A DNA stretch of 64,000 bases from Blakeslea trispora (taxonomy: Eukaryota; Mucoromycota; Mucoromycetes; Mucorales; Choanephoraceae): NCBI GenBank assembly GCA_025331445.1, contig JAIWNE010000063.1:62001-126000 (forward strand). Direction: 5' to 3'. This document shows positions 11,251 to 22,704 of this stretch, one piece after another; position 1 is the stretch's first letter; the number at the start of each line of letters is the position of its first letter. The position numbers and the translations under genes are program-made. A model generated the notes under the pieces. It saw nothing but the letters and a program-made list of their open reading frames with translations, searched no databases and was not told the origin of the DNA.

Positions 11251-14200
11251 CTAAATGACACTTTTAACTCACATACATTCGTTATCGTAGAGAAGCAAAG
11301 ATTAATAGCCAAGATTGATACTGGAAGTTCTAGTACATTCATTAATAAAGACTCTCTATTCAAAAAATTAAATAAGAATGTCAGTGGTTACTTTAATTGC
11401 TTGTCAAAAGACAATAAGATTTCTCGCATTGGACTTACAGATCCTTTAACAATAAAATATACAAATGGAATTTCCTTCAAACATCAATTTGAAGTCATGG
11501 ATTTTAACGATAGTTTTGACTTTGACATTCTTCTTGGTACGGACATTATGAGTAAGATGGGTATTGCACTTACAGGTGTTGCTTATAATCTTGAAGACGA
11601 TAGTGCTGATCCTAGTGATAAAGACTCTATTTTTTCAAATGCAAACATCGTGACTACTGATACACCTGAACCTGATAATTCACCTGCTGGATCACAAAAT
11701 GAGGTTGCACAGTTTATGGCATCCATCCAAGATAACATTGATAATAACCAAAAAATACCAGTAGAGTCGTATTGTCCTATTCCGGAATCCATTGTAAAGT
11801 TGCCCACGCCTGAAGGAGCAACAGCATATCGTCGTCAGTACAGTATTCCACATACATTGAGACCCGTCCTAGATGAACAGATAAAAGAATGGCTTAAAAC
11901 AAAAACAATAGAGAAGTGTGGTGTCAATACTTCCTTTAACAGTCCGTTGTTACTCGTACCAAAGAAGAACAAACAGGGTGAAATTGTAAGCCATCGTGCA
12001 TGTTTGGATGTGAGACTATTGAATAAGATCCTACCACCAACATATAACTTTGAAGTGCCACTGGTGAGAAATATATTTGAGAATTTGAGAGGCAAGAAGG
12101 TATTCTCTACACTCGATCTCTCTAATGCTTACCATCGTTTTAAGATACATCCTCCAGATTCACACAAGTTAACATTCTCTCATAATGGACAGCAATACTG
12201 CTTTATCAAGGGATGCTTTGGTTTGAAGAGCTTGACTTCGCAATTCTGTAAGGTCATGGCCATTTTGTTTGAGGGTATGGATTGCGTACAATCTTTTGTT
12301 GATGATTGTATAGTGGCCAGTGAAACACCCGAACAACATGCTAAAGACGTCGCAATGGTAATAGACAGATTGACTAATGCTAAATTGATATTGAATCCAA
12401 AGAAATGTGTATGGTTTCAGCAATCAGTTAGGATGCTAGGATTTGTGGTCAATGCAGATGGGATTATGGTCGATAAAGCCAAACTCACTAACGTTGAATC
12501 ATGGCCAGTGCCTAAGACAGCGAAACACATTCAGCAGTTTATGGGTCTAATCAATTACTTCAGGAAATTCGTACCAATGATCTCTACTGTTGCTGTGCCA
12601 TTAACTAGATTGAGCCATGCAAAGAATGTAGAAGAATTGTGGTCCGATGAGCAAGACAAGAGCTTCAATGCCTTGAAAGAAATATTGCACTCAAGCATGT
12701 TGCTTCACTATCCTGATTTTACAAAAGAATTCTTCGTTGCTTCTGTTGAGGACACTCACATAATAAAGCAAAATCATACTTGAAGTAGTGAAGACAAGGA
12801 TCTCATTATAGACCTGCTCGCACTGAAAGATAGAAATAGCTAAATAAATGGAGATTCCAATTATTGTCACTCTCACACAATAACTATATCAAAACCATGC
12901 TCATAGCACTTAAATCGTATTGCTCTTATATTACAATTATTTTATTTTCTTATTTAAGCTTAGTCGGGATCATAAATCGTCAGGTACAGAGAAGTCCTGT
13001 CAAAAGAAATTTCTTTTCGATTAAATTACCAGTCCTTCAGCAAGATTAACTGTCCGCTTCATTTAAGTATAAATAGACATAAGTTCATTAGATTATTAGT
13101 CCCTTCTTCTATTTTTCATAAATAAAAGTCTATACAAATTCTCACAGAATTTATCCCTTGTTCTTATCGATAATACATTCATATAACAACTACCTTTCCA
13201 ACAGCTTCTGATGCTTCTCAATATGGAATTTCTGCTGTGTTGTTTCAGAGAGATGATAAGGGTCGGGACAAATACATCAGTTTTGTATCCAATGCTCTAT
13301 CACCCTCACAGCGTAGATGGAGTGCTACTCGTCGTGAATTGTATGGTGTTCTGATGGCCTTTCGTCGCTTCCATCAATATATTTGGGGACGCAGATTTAC
13401 TTTGCACACAGATCATAAAGCATTGACTTATATGCATACACAACGAGATTGCAATCACATGATGTTGAATTGGTTCGAAGAAATTCTCACTTATGACTTT
13501 GATGCGGTGCATATTCCGGGTATTCTCCTCAAACTGCCAGATTTGTTAAGTCGTTTGTATTCCCCTCTTGAACATTTTCAGAGTGATCACAAACTGGTGA
13601 AGGGTAGCACTGGCAGTAAAAAACAAAAAGATCAAGTAGCAAAGATCAAAAGAGTTGCCGTTCGTAGAAAGAAATATAGCAGAGACAAGAACCTGCATGT
13701 TCTTACCACAAAACTAGTCGAGCAAACCAAAGATGCACTTGACTATTTTACTCCGCCTGGGACTGAAAGAGAAAAGCTCTTGCGAGAGACACATACTTTT
13801 GGACATTTCGGTAGTCATGCCATCGTTCGTGAACTACACTCTCAAGGACTCCATTGGACTAACATATATCAAGAAGCCAAGGAAATCGTAAGCTCATGTC
13901 CTGAATGCCAAAAGCACAACATATCCAAAAGAGGTTACCACCCATTGACAAGTATCGTTGCAATGAGGCCATTTGATCATGTATCAGTAGACTCTCTAGG
14001 TCCTTTACCGGTCACTGATAATGGATATACTGAAATCTTGGTCTTGACTGACATCTGCACAAAATATGTAATCGTCAGAGCACTTAAGAATCAACAATCG
14101 GATACCATTGCTAATACACTCATGCAGATCTTTGGTGATTATGGATTTCCTCGCATATTACAATCAGACAATGGCAGAGCTTATCATAATGCATTACTTG

Positions 14201-15168
14201 AATCAATATCTCAAAAGCTCGGCATTGATCGCAGATACTCCACACCCTATCATCCTAGAGGTAATGGAAGTGCTGAAGCTAGTGTGAAAATAGTTGAAAA
14301 CACGCTGAGAAAGATGTGTAAATCGAATAGTAAAGACTGGGATCATTATTTACCTGTAGTACAGCTTTCTATCAACAACGCTGTGAAAAACAAGACGTTG
14401 AGTTCACCCTTCTCATTGATGTTTGCACGTAAAGTCGGCTTACCTAAAGACTATGAAGAAAAGAACAATAATCCACTCCCTAAGGATATGATGACGCGTG
14501 AAGATCTCGAACAGCGCATTGATCACATGGAGAAGTTGGTCTTCCCAGCTATCTTTGAAAGAACAAAAAAGATAAATGAGGAATGTAGCAAGAGGTTCGA
14601 CACAAAGAACATGATGGTCGATATTGAACCCGGCACACATGTCATGGTAAGACTGCAAAAGAGACCAAGCAAACTTGCACCTATCTATGAAGGTCCTTAT
14701 ACTATAGCAAGAAGAAATAAAGGCGGATCATACGAATTAAAAGACGAGCAAAATGAATTATTGCATCGCAACTATGTACCTTCAGAATTAAAAATAGTCA
14801 CAATTGATGAATCAGCAATTGAAGATGAATACTTCACAGTGGAAGATATTCGCGATCACAGAGGCAAACCAGGTAACAGAGAATTCTTGGTTAAATGGGC
14901 TGGATTCGGAGAGAGAGCAAACACTTGGGAGCCTATCTCTAGTTTCACAGATCCAACCATTATTGATCGTTACTGGGCCAAAATTGAAAAGCTGAAATTA
15001 CTGGAGCAAGAAAGAAATGCCGAAAAAGTAAAGGACATTCCTGCATCCAACAAGAATCAGAAAGGTACAATAACAATGACAGGAACGAACAAGAGAACAA
15101 CTCCTGCCTCAAAGAGCAGAGAGACAGCATCTGTTTCTACAAGAGCTAGTAAAAGACTTAGAAAGTAA
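11251..15168 (+). pseudogene. gypsy-2 pol with C-terminal chromodomain, split by a solo LTR
   Basis: The frame is continuous with gag across the TGA. Protease: I-D-T-G-S-S-S-T-F. RT: S-T-L-D-L-S-N-A-Y and the catalytic F-V-D-D near 12300. RNase H is cut at 12743 by a solo LTR and resumes at 13204 with S-D-A-S-Q-Y-G; the inserted 465 bases keep the frame. Integrase: H-H-C-C finger ending C-P-E-C, D-D-E core (S-V-D-S-L-G, S-D-N-G-R and the E of N-G-S-A-E) and a GPY-type module. A chromodomain follows at about 14820-14990 (Y-F-T-V-E-D-I...F-L-V-K-W-A-G-F...T-W-E-P) with three aromatic-cage-type residues; such domains steer chromoviruses to methylated-histone chromatin. It ends in a Lys/Arg-rich tail. 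Apart from the inserted LTR I saw no stop or frameshift. Confidence 0.9.
12744..13203. repeat. Solo LTR B inside gypsy-2 RNase H
   Basis: A 460-base segment starting TGTTGAGG and ending CCAACA, flanked by GCTTC (12739-12743 and 13204-13208). The RNase H frame is broken by it and resumes exactly after the second GCTTC. It differs from solo LTR A and from the host element's LTR. Confidence 0.87.
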
Positions 15169-15384
15169 TTTGTGATTGATAAGAGAAGAAAACAAAAGAA
15201 AAATCTCCTTACAGAACATAACATAAAAACACTAGACTCTGATTAAAGAACGTTGCATACCATATGTCACAGTCAATAATAGAATTCAGCAAAAGTAAAT
15301 TACTTTTATGCGCATGAATCAAAATGTTCACTTTTAAGAGCCGATTACAACTATCAAAGATAGATTGACTCTGGTGGAGGGTAA

Positions 15385-15975
15385 TGTTGTGAACAATTAG
15401 AATCTATATACTGATTACGAAATAAATGATACAAAGTATTATTATACATACTATATCTGGACATAGAGTCTAGAATAGAACTAGAGTAACTGTAATAGAT
15501 CAATGTCTACTTCATCTATCTATCCTTTAGAGATCGATTCTAATATGATGCTAACTTGAGAAACAAATTGGATCATATATCAAATAGACCAATTGGCTCT
15601 CGGGACTCAGACCTTATCGATGTGGATAAACTATTGATATCAGCTATACCGAATCAGAATTGATGTGACAATGAAAATGACAAGATGGTGCTAAAGAACT
15701 TATTAAAACAATTTTTTCTATCTTACCATCTCAGATCAGCTATGACCTGAGAGCTGAGTAGACTGAATATCTGAGACATGGTCAATGATATAGTGTTCCG
15801 TATCCTCGATATTAAAATAGATTCCCTGATCATCTCTAGATGATAGAATCAGTTTATCCGACCTAAGATATAAATACCTAGATATTCCATAGCTATAAAC
15901 GACATCTGATTTTTCTTTAATAAACCCATACGAGTTCTAAAGGATTTCTTTGTTTCTTCCATTACCTTCACAACA
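15385..15975 (+). repeat. gypsy-2 right LTR (591 bp)
   Basis: Near-identical copy of 9185-9775, followed by CCTCTTACA, the remaining end of the gypsy-1 right LTR. Confidence 0.93.
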
Positions 15976-15984
15976 CCTCTTACA

Positions 15985-16765
15985 AGTAGGAAGGGGTACC
16001 TCTTCCCCGACCCCCGTAAAAGTTTTTTGAACCTCTAAAATTTCCTCTGCCCCCACGATTTTGCCACTGGTAGCTGTGACTACCTCTATGATTTCCATAT
16101 CTATTACCTCCCTCAGTGGCTGCTCTGATAATGGTTCGTTGATAGTTTGCTTCATTATATTGTTCGATAAATTCAGGGCTAAAAGCTTCCTTTTTTCCTG
16201 TATCTTTGTTCTCCAAATGTTTGAGTGAAGCTGGAAGTCTGAGTGCTTTGACTGCATAGTCTTTTGCCTCTGCGTCTTGTTGTTTTGCTTGATACCATGC
16301 AAAGATTGCCATTCTCTTTGCTGCTTCTCTTGTCTCTTCCAACAGTCTTCGGGCTTCTTCTGCAGTTGTTGTTCCATCACTGATAGAACACAGCCGTTCG
16401 TATAACTCAGTTGCTGCTCTTCCCTGAGTTCTGGTAACCTCTGAACTCTTGTATATCGATTGGACCACTTGAGCGGTGTCCACTGTGTAGTGCTTAAGTT
16501 TTGGGAGAAGGGATTTGTTGATTTCTTCTCCAACTGTCCAATTTTCATCTCTGTATCTTCCAAGATCTCTTTTGTATCTTTTAAGGTTATCTTGGATTTG
16601 TTGTGTAGTACTTGTTTCCAAAAAGGAAGTGATCTCCATTGGTAATGGCCTATCGTCTCGGGCAGTTTGACTGATTGCTTGTTCTTCCTCTCTAAGTCTT
16701 TGGAGGAGTTGAAATACTTCTTGTTCAGTGTAAAGTCTCTGTTCATTGTTGTTCGTATCAGTCAT
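15985..16765 (-). pseudogene. DIRS gag-like protein, 5' part
   Basis: The gag-like structural protein of the DIRS element starts at the ATG at 16765. It is about 260 residues long: an acidic, glutamine-rich N-terminus, a central helical region with many Glu, Lys and Ala, and a C-terminal Arg/Gly-rich tail (repeated R-G and G-G-R-G) suited to nucleic-acid binding. Zinc knuckles are absent, as is common in DIRS gag. The frame is cut by gypsy-1 at 15984/15985 and its last residues lie at 3801-3820. A second frame over the same DNA (15937-16746) is a shadow. Identification rests mainly on its position next to the ITR and upstream of a DIRS RT. Confidence 0.72.
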
Positions 16766-16865
16766 AGTTTGATCCACGATGCGCGGCTTAGAAAGATATG
16801 AAGAAGTAACATTTAGAATGAATTTTATTATATATTATGAAAATAAAGCGCGGCTCGGAGAGCAT

Positions 16866-16900
16866 GTATCACATTGGAGGTCGGAGAGGAGGCAACTAGG
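16866..16900 (-). repeat. DIRS inverted terminal repeat, 5' end of element
   Basis: Perfect 35-base reverse complement of 15-49, lying about 100 bases upstream of the gag start codon. Sequence outside position 16900 has no counterpart at the other end, so I place the element boundary here. Confidence 0.85.
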
Positions 16901-17577
16901 ATTAGTTTAGGCACGACAAGCAATCAACATCATAATAGATAACTTTATCTTACCCTTTGATTTTAAAAATTGACCTTTCTCCAAACAACTGTCTGCCCGA
17001 AGTTTTCTAGAAACCTTTTTTTCACTATCAAAAGAGATACCTTTAATAACTCTACCTATCTGATCGATTCCTTGAAGTTATTTTAACTAAGTATCTATTT
17101 GTTCGACTCTTCGAAATATAAATTATATTCGTTAACTGAAGTCGAGTGACCCTCTAAATAAAACGTCTAAAAACATCTTGATTATCTTTGAACCCTCAAG
17201 TTCTTAAGTGATAACAATTTCTTCTGTCTCTTGTAACTTTACCGCGCCAGATCGTAAATAAGTTACTTCACTCAGACAGTTAGACCAAATCTATAAAGTT
17301 TTAACAGTCTATTACGAAGTCCTTGAGTCCTTACTGGCCTCTTCACTAAAACTACGTGAATTGTCACTCTTTATAAGTCTTACGAGAATTATTTGATACG
17401 AGTGTGCTGTAATAATAATCTACATTACTCTTACTGAAATTAAAACAAATCAATCCCCTCAAATCTTACAAAAAGGAGGGAAAATCGAAATGTTTCTAAT
17501 TTTAAATTTTTGTATTTCTGCTTTTGAAAAAAATATATTGGAACTTGTACATAGGAAAAAGTTGAAGACTTTTGAAG

Positions 17578-17732
17578 AAACGAAAATGTCGAAATCATAT
17601 AAAATTCAAGAAAATAGTCAAGGACTTAGAAAAAAAAAAGTTCAAATATTTGAGAATGGCAGGTAAAACAGAAAAACGAAAATGTCGAAATCATATAAAA
17701 TTCAAGAAAATAGTCAAGGACTTAGAAAAAAA
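17578..17732. repeat. Direct duplication of a ~60-bp unit
   Basis: Sequences from 17578 and from 17673 agree over about 60 bases (AAACGAAAATGTCGAAATCA onward), 95 bases apart. The unit is A-rich and non-coding. Confidence 0.85.
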
Positions 17733-17966
17733 AAGCAACAAAAAAAGGTGGTGGTCTTTAGACTTTGAAGAAAAAATAAAAACTTTTTTTTTTATTTCAT
17801 GGAAAAATGACCCGAATGAGGTGATGGACTATAAAAAAACACTCATTTTTTTTCAGCTCTATGACTTTTCTTTGAAATGCTCAAAACCGATAAATGAGGT
17901 GGGTGAAAATAATTACTAAATAAGGAAATGGGGTAGGTGATGTCTAATGACTCTCTTTCTTAATAG

Positions 17967-18176
17967 AGACATATTCAAAAGGTTTCACCCCGAAATTTAA
18001 TCGCGACTGATAGTCATTCTGCAAGAAATAGGCTTAAATGAATCAGGATCTCATGGTTAGAAAGCTCTTTTTTCTTCCCAAGCATACTATGACATCCTGA
18101 CTCATTCAAGTCTATTTCTTGTAGAATGGTTATCAATCACAATTAAATTTCGGGGTGAAACCTTTTGAATATGTCT
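17967..18176. mobile_element. Long-hairpin (foldback) MITE, copy 1
   Basis: A 210-base inverted repeat. The outer arms AGACATATTCAAAAGGTTTC and its complement are perfect, and the inner arms carry a few mismatches. The unpaired centre contains GGTTAGAAAGCTC and CTTCCCAAGCA. The same arms and loop occur at 44844-45038. I see no clear target duplication (flanks TAATAG and TTACAA). It encodes nothing. Confidence 0.8.
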
Positions 18177-19381
18177 TTACAAAGATATGTGTTTGTAATT
18201 ACAGAAAAAAAACCGGGGATTCAAACAAACATCTTGCGCCGCCGGGCATTTTGATTTGAACAAGAAGGCGTGGGTGTGATATTTGCAGTCTCAGATAAAT
18301 TCAATGAGAGGGAACTCGATTTTTTTACTAAAAAGAAAGAGAGGGAACTAATTCTACTGCAAGTCCATGTTGTGTTTATATATTATTTCTATCTCGGTTT
18401 CAATCAATCGCTCCGTTATGATTTTATCTGTATGAGCAGTTTTCCTACTGGGATGACTGGTCACCTTAATTGAAAGATGGCTGTAGCCAGATTCCATCCC
18501 TCGCATTGGATAAGGTGGAGATATATTGTTTACTTGATTTATATCTTGGAGAGATAATAATTATGCTCGACAAGATATGTTTTAATCTTGATAAGTGTTT
18601 CAATATATCAGGCATAACTGTTTCATACTTGTTCACTTGTTTCGTTGGATGTTAAGATCAGTTTAGATTAGGTGATAACGATAGACAAGCCCTTTGTAAT
18701 TATGTCTCAGAACTATCTTTATCCAAGTAATGATTTAGTCTTTTCTTATAATGAAATCTCTAGAATCATTGCTTGTTTTGTTAGATGCTGCTACCTTGGT
18801 ATTATAAGGCCTATGCAACCATCTTGCTATCACATGTGTCATGTCATATAGCCATTTCAAGTATTGATGAGAAGAGAATCAATGACTATAAATCTGATCA
18901 TGCTTTCAATGTGTTAGCTAGGCACATTGAACGCTTTATATATCATATCATCGCTTTTTACCAATGCTTGTTAAATGTTTGATTTCAGGATTACCTCTGG
19001 TGATATCTGAAATGATTTTAAGTTTCCAACTTTGTGAACATTATTTGATTTATTGTTATTTTGACATTATCTGTCAAAATAACCTTTGATGATGATTAAT
19101 TGAATTTCCGATTATAAGTCGTTCTGGCTTCTGTATATGCCCAAATACGACAGTGGGAAGACAGGGTCTGACAAATACAAGTGACACAAATGCCAATTTT
19201 GGTTGCCTTTTTAGGAGACCGAAAGGAAAATTATGCAAGCAGACAAAGTACATCTTATTAAAGTTCTTGAGTGAGATTGTCTTATCTTTTCAAGATGAAG
19301 TGACTGTGACTTTAATTAGAATCACTCTACAAAAAGGCAATTGAAACATTTTGATCTCTGTCTTTCTTTTGCATGTATTAA

Positions 19382-21083
19382 ATGACTCAATTTGATTTTC
19401 AACAAATTCATTTGACAAACGGGAAATCCATTCAAGGTGTGTCATTACATACCTCAAAATACGTAAAAGGAAGCTGACACCACATCATTTTTTGTAGCTC
19501 ATACACATCTCTTTATCAACAATGAGTTTGTTCCCGGTCATGGACCTCTGATTGAGACAATCAATCCAGCAAATGAGCAAGTCATTTGTACGGTTCACTC
19601 TGCAGATGAACATGACGTGAATAAAGCAGTAAACGCTGCTTATGATTGCTATTACAAGACATGGCGCAAAGTAGCTCCCTCTGAGCGTGGTCTTTTATTG
19701 CAAAAACTAGCTGATCTGATGGAACGCGATAAAGATGAATTAGCTACTTTAGATGCAGTAGATAATGGTAAATCGTTTGTGGTGGCTCGTGATGTAGATG
19801 TGACAGATTCAATTGCCTGCTATCGCTATTTTGCAGGATGGGCAGATAAGATCCATGGTAAGACGATCGATACAACTTTTGATAAAATGTGTTATACTCG
19901 CCATGAGGCCTTGGGTGTGGTAGGTGCTGTTATTCCCTGGAATTATCCTACTATGATGGCTGCATGGAAGTTTGCTCCTGCTTTGGCTACTGGCAATACA
20001 AGTAAGATATCTCTCTCTCTTTCTATTTCTCATCATAGTGACCTTATGTATTCATTTATTTTCTCTTCTCTTTCACTTCTCAAGTTGTCATGAAATCATC
20101 TGAAGTAACACCTTTATCTACATTGAAGTTTGCTGAACTGGTAAAGGAAGCTGGATTCCCTCCTGTAAGCTATTTCTTTTATTATTATTATTATTATTAT
20201 CCCTATCATTTACTGGATAATGCGATAGGGTGTGGTAAATGTGATTACAGGTTATGGTCATACCACTGGTGTCTATCTATCAAACCATCCCAAAATAAGT
20301 AAAATGGCCTTTACTGGATCAACTATCACTGGCAAAAAAATCATGGAAGCCAGTGCTGGTAGTAATCTGAAAAAACTACAACTTGAATTGGGTGGCAAAT
20401 CAGCACAGATTGTCTGTGCAGATGCAGATCTCAAGAGTGCAGCATATTGGGCTTGTGGTGGTATCTTTAACAACCATGGTCAAAGCTGTAATGCAGGATC
20501 ACGTATCTTTGTCCATGAGTCTGTTCATGATCGTTTTGTAGACCTTTTTGTCTCTGAAACCAAGAAGATCAAGATAGGCGATCCTTTCCATCTTGATACC
20601 TTCCAAGGCCCTCAAATCAACAAGAGCCAGTTTGACAAAATTCTAAATTATATTCAGTTGGGCAAACAAGAGGGAGCCAAGATAGCTTATGGAGGTAAAC
20701 GCTGGGGCAAGACAGGCTATTATATTGAGCCTACTGTCTTGATCCATTGTCACAACAAGATGCGAGTTATGCGTGAAGAAATCTTTGGTCCTGTTGTGAC
20801 TATTGGTACTTTCAAGACGATTGAAGAAGCCATTGAGTTGGCCAATGATTCTGATTATGGTCTTGCAGGTGGTGTTTACACAAAAGATCTAGATACTGCT
20901 GTCATGGTAACAAACGAGGTGAAGGCAGGTACCATGTGGATCAACTGTTATGATGTGTTTGATCAATCTACGCCTTTTGGTGGATACAAGCAATCTGGTT
21001 TTGGTAAAGAGCTAGGCAAATATGCTCTTCAAGAGTACACTCAAGTCAAAGTGGTCAAATTGCTGATTCAGTCTAAAATCTAG
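19382..21083 (+). CDS. NAD(P)-dependent aldehyde dehydrogenase
   Basis: Oxidises aldehydes to carboxylic acids, with NAD(P) as the family's usual cofactor. Exons: 19382-19436, 19498-20001, 20085-20164 and 20229-21083. All introns are GT-AG and phases agree, giving 497 residues, the normal ALDH length of about 500. The cofactor-fold motif P-W-N-Y-P is near residue 167 and F-T-G-S near 241. The general base is Glu266 in L-E-L-G-G-K and the catalytic nucleophile Cys300 in G-Q-S-C, matching the usual E268/C302 spacing. No targeting peptide is obvious, so it is probably cytosolic. It converges with the Dad1-like gene, about 180 bases away. The first exon is short and its ATG is the only good in-frame choice. 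The aldehyde substrate cannot be read from the sequence. Confidence 0.93.
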
Positions 21084-21260
21084 TCCTTTCTTAAAGACAA
21101 ATAAAAATCTTGTTCTTCTTTTGTTTATCTGAGCCATTTGTGTAAAGCTCCCCCCCCCTCTTCTCTTCTCTAAAATTGGAAAGGTTTCTTTTGTTTTGTT
21201 TTTTTCTCCTTAAGCCTTGAGTCAGATCCAGTCCTGATGTAGACTCACATCTTTTATTTG

Positions 21261-21512
21261 TTACGTCGACTTGTTTGTTTCTTCCTCTTCGTCTACAAAA
21301 CTACCAGCTTCAATCCCACTCTTGTTTTGCACTGATTTATGAAAAGCTGCCCACACTTCTGCTGGTGGCTTGAACTGCTTGCCAAGTCGATTGGCAGTCT
21401 CCATGTTTCGGTTAAAGGTATCTAGAGTAAGTTTAAGCTGATCCACACTGACTGTGACTCGATCCATCAGTATTCTCTTTTGAACTTCAAAGTCTTTTCG
21501 AGAAATGTCCAT
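21261..21512 (-). CDS. DAD1: DASH complex subunit Dad1-like protein
   Basis: A single-exon gene of 83 residues. The pattern L-D-T-F-N-R-N-M-E-T-A-N-R-L-G-K-Q-F followed by V-W-A-A-F resembles the Dad1 core (L-N-x-L-N-R-x-L-E, G-K-x-F, L-W-x-x-F). Dad1 is a small helical subunit of the DASH/Dam1 ring that couples kinetochores to spindle microtubules. The C-terminal tail is acidic (E-E-E-E). The length fits the family's usual 75-95 residues. The call rests on this one motif block, so a structure-aware profile search would be the deciding test. Confidence 0.68.
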   Translation of the reverse strand: MDISRKDFEVQKRILMDRVTVSVDQLKLTLDTFNRNMETANRLGKQFKPPAEVWAAFHKSVQNKSGIEAGSFVDEEEETNKST

Positions 21513-22030
21513 AATTTAAAAATGATGAGAAAAAAAAAAGAAGAGTGACTCTCATATAAAAAAAATAAATAAATAAATGTGTTTCTTCAAGAAGTTGACC
21601 AAGTCGTTTCGCACAAGCAATGTATTCTTCCTTTTTTTATTGCTTTAGAGCATTCATTTGTTCAAGTTGATTTTCTATTGTTATAAAATCACTCAATCCA
21701 ACACTTTTCTGCTTTCACTTTTACCTACAAAAAGGAAAAAACATTAGGATTTTTGCGGGGCAAGATTCGCACTGCGTCATCAAATGAAAAGCGGATCTGC
21801 CCGATTACCCTTGACTGTTTCCCAAACCCGCTCTTTTCTCACTCTCATCCTCAATTTCTCATTGCTCTCTCACACTGATCGGTCATTCACAAAGAACAAT
21901 TGCTGAGCTGGCTTTTTTTTTTTCTTTTTTTCCTCCTTACTCTTTCTTACAGTCATCCTAATTTAACTAATAAAAAAAAGGACTCCTCTTTTTCCCCCAC
22001 TCTTTAACTATATACACTTGCACGTTTAAT
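21513..22030. promoter_or_regulatory. Shared upstream region of the Dad1-like and SDH4 genes
   Basis: The two genes diverge from this 518-base gap. It has several T-rich and pyrimidine-rich runs (21930-22000), typical of fungal promoters, but no site I can name. No coding frame is supported. Confidence 0.5.
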
Positions 22031-22704
22031 ATGGCCCTTCGTCTTACTAGCACACCTGCTCTTCGTTCTACTGCCCGCCTTATGTTGCGTCAACAAGCTA
22101 TGGGTCTCGTGAAGATTCACTCTTGTAAGCGGCCCTCCTTTCTATGCAACTTTTCTGTATGCATAAAGCTCACATTTTTTATTTTGTTTAGCTGTCGCTC
22201 AAAACAACACTATTGCCACACCTAAACCTGACCGTCTTCATGGTTCTTATCACTGGGATATTGAACGTGCTGCCTCTATCGCCTTAGTTCCTATTATTGG
22301 TTCTCAGCTTGCTTTCGGTGCTTCTCCTATTACTGATACTCTTTTAGGTGTTGTTCTTCCTCTACATCTTCACATTGGTAAGTCTTGTTTCTGTAGATAG
22401 AATGAGAGTATTAAGCTTGTTTTTTTTTCTTGGTTTATTGAATTCAGGCTTCGATGCTTGTATTACTGGTAAGTTTTCTATGTAAAATGCGGGGTAAATA
22501 GCTGTTATCTAATAATCTTTTATTACATAATGCAAAAAAAAATGGCTGCTTTTAGATTATTTTAATCCTCGTAAAAGTGCTGTCTTGAACAAGTTGATGA
22601 AAGGTACTTTATACCTTAGCACTGCTGGTGTTCTTGTTGGCTGCTACCAATTCAATACTAACGATATTGGTCTTACTGAATTCATTGCTAAATTATGGGT
22701 TTAA
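22031..22704 (+). CDS. SDH4: Succinate dehydrogenase membrane anchor subunit (CybS)
   Basis: Membrane anchor of respiratory complex II in the inner mitochondrial membrane, where it helps bind ubiquinone and haem. Exons: 22031-22124, 22192-22377, 22449-22469 (21 bases) and 22556-22704. All introns are GT-AG and phases agree. The product is about 149 residues. It has an Arg-rich, Asp/Glu-free N-terminus typical of a mitochondrial presequence, then H-G-S-Y-H-W-D-I-E-R and S-I-A-L-V-P, the CybS signature leading into the first membrane helix. L-P-L-H-L-H-I-G-F-D-A-C-I-T-D-Y carries the haem-ligand-type histidine and the quinone-site D-Y pair. A third hydrophobic segment follows. The length fits fungal Sdh4 or a little under. 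Confidence 0.92.

Larger units (their letters stand above)
9185..15975 (+). mobile_element. Ty3/gypsy chromodomain retrotransposon gypsy-2
   Basis: Two 591-base LTRs (9185-9775 and 15385-15975) begin TGTTGTGAAC and end CTTCACAACA. The element is flanked by the duplication CCTCT (9180-9184 and 15976-15980), which lies inside the right LTR of gypsy-1. The only LTR difference I noticed is one base near position 12 of the LTR, so the insertion is young. A purine-rich GGTGGAGGGTAA precedes the right LTR. The coding order gag, protease, RT, RNase H, integrase and chromodomain makes it a chromovirus-like element. Confidence 0.93.
3826..15984 (+). mobile_element. Ty3/gypsy retrotransposon gypsy-1 with very short LTRs
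   Basis: The element begins TGTAAGAG and ends CTCTTACA and is flanked by the 5-base duplication AGTAG (3821-3825 and 15985-15989). Its LTRs are only 129 bases; the right one (from 9060) is split by gypsy-2. As far as they can be compared, the two LTRs look identical. The internal order gag-protease-RT-RNase H-integrase is the Ty3/gypsy order. It is inserted in DIRS gag. Its body has been broken by an in-frame TGA, a frameshift, a solo LTR and gypsy-2. Confidence 0.92.
1..16900 (-). mobile_element. DIRS-type tyrosine-recombinase retrotransposon, interrupted by nested gypsy elements
   Basis: In minus-strand sense the order is inverted repeat (16900-16866), gag, spacer, reverse transcriptase/RNase H, tyrosine recombinase and a second inverted-repeat copy (49-15). 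The 35-base sequences at 16866-16900 and 15-49 are perfect reverse complements, as expected of DIRS inverted terminal repeats or of the internal complementary region. DIRS elements move through a circular intermediate joined by their own recombinase rather than by a DDE integrase, and they make no target duplication; none is visible at 16900/16901. Removing gypsy-1 (3826-15984) together with one copy of its AGTAG duplication joins gag cleanly. Because the recombinase reading frame runs into the 15-49 repeat, that repeat could be the internal complementary region, with the true end outside the window. I am confident of the class, less so of the left boundary. Confidence 0.88.
16901..19381. other. 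Non-genic region with a 60-bp duplication and a hairpin MITE
   Basis: No frame here looks like a gene. Two near-identical ~60-base copies at about 17578-17637 and 17673-17732 (95 bases apart) make a small tandem duplication. A MITE lies at 17967-18176. The last ~250 bases before 19382 presumably hold the promoter of the aldehyde dehydrogenase gene, but I recognise no specific site. Confidence 0.6.

Noticed and set aside
15937..16746. Second open frame over DIRS gag
   Set aside because: It overlaps gag, lacks domain-like composition and runs into the gypsy LTRs. A shadow frame.
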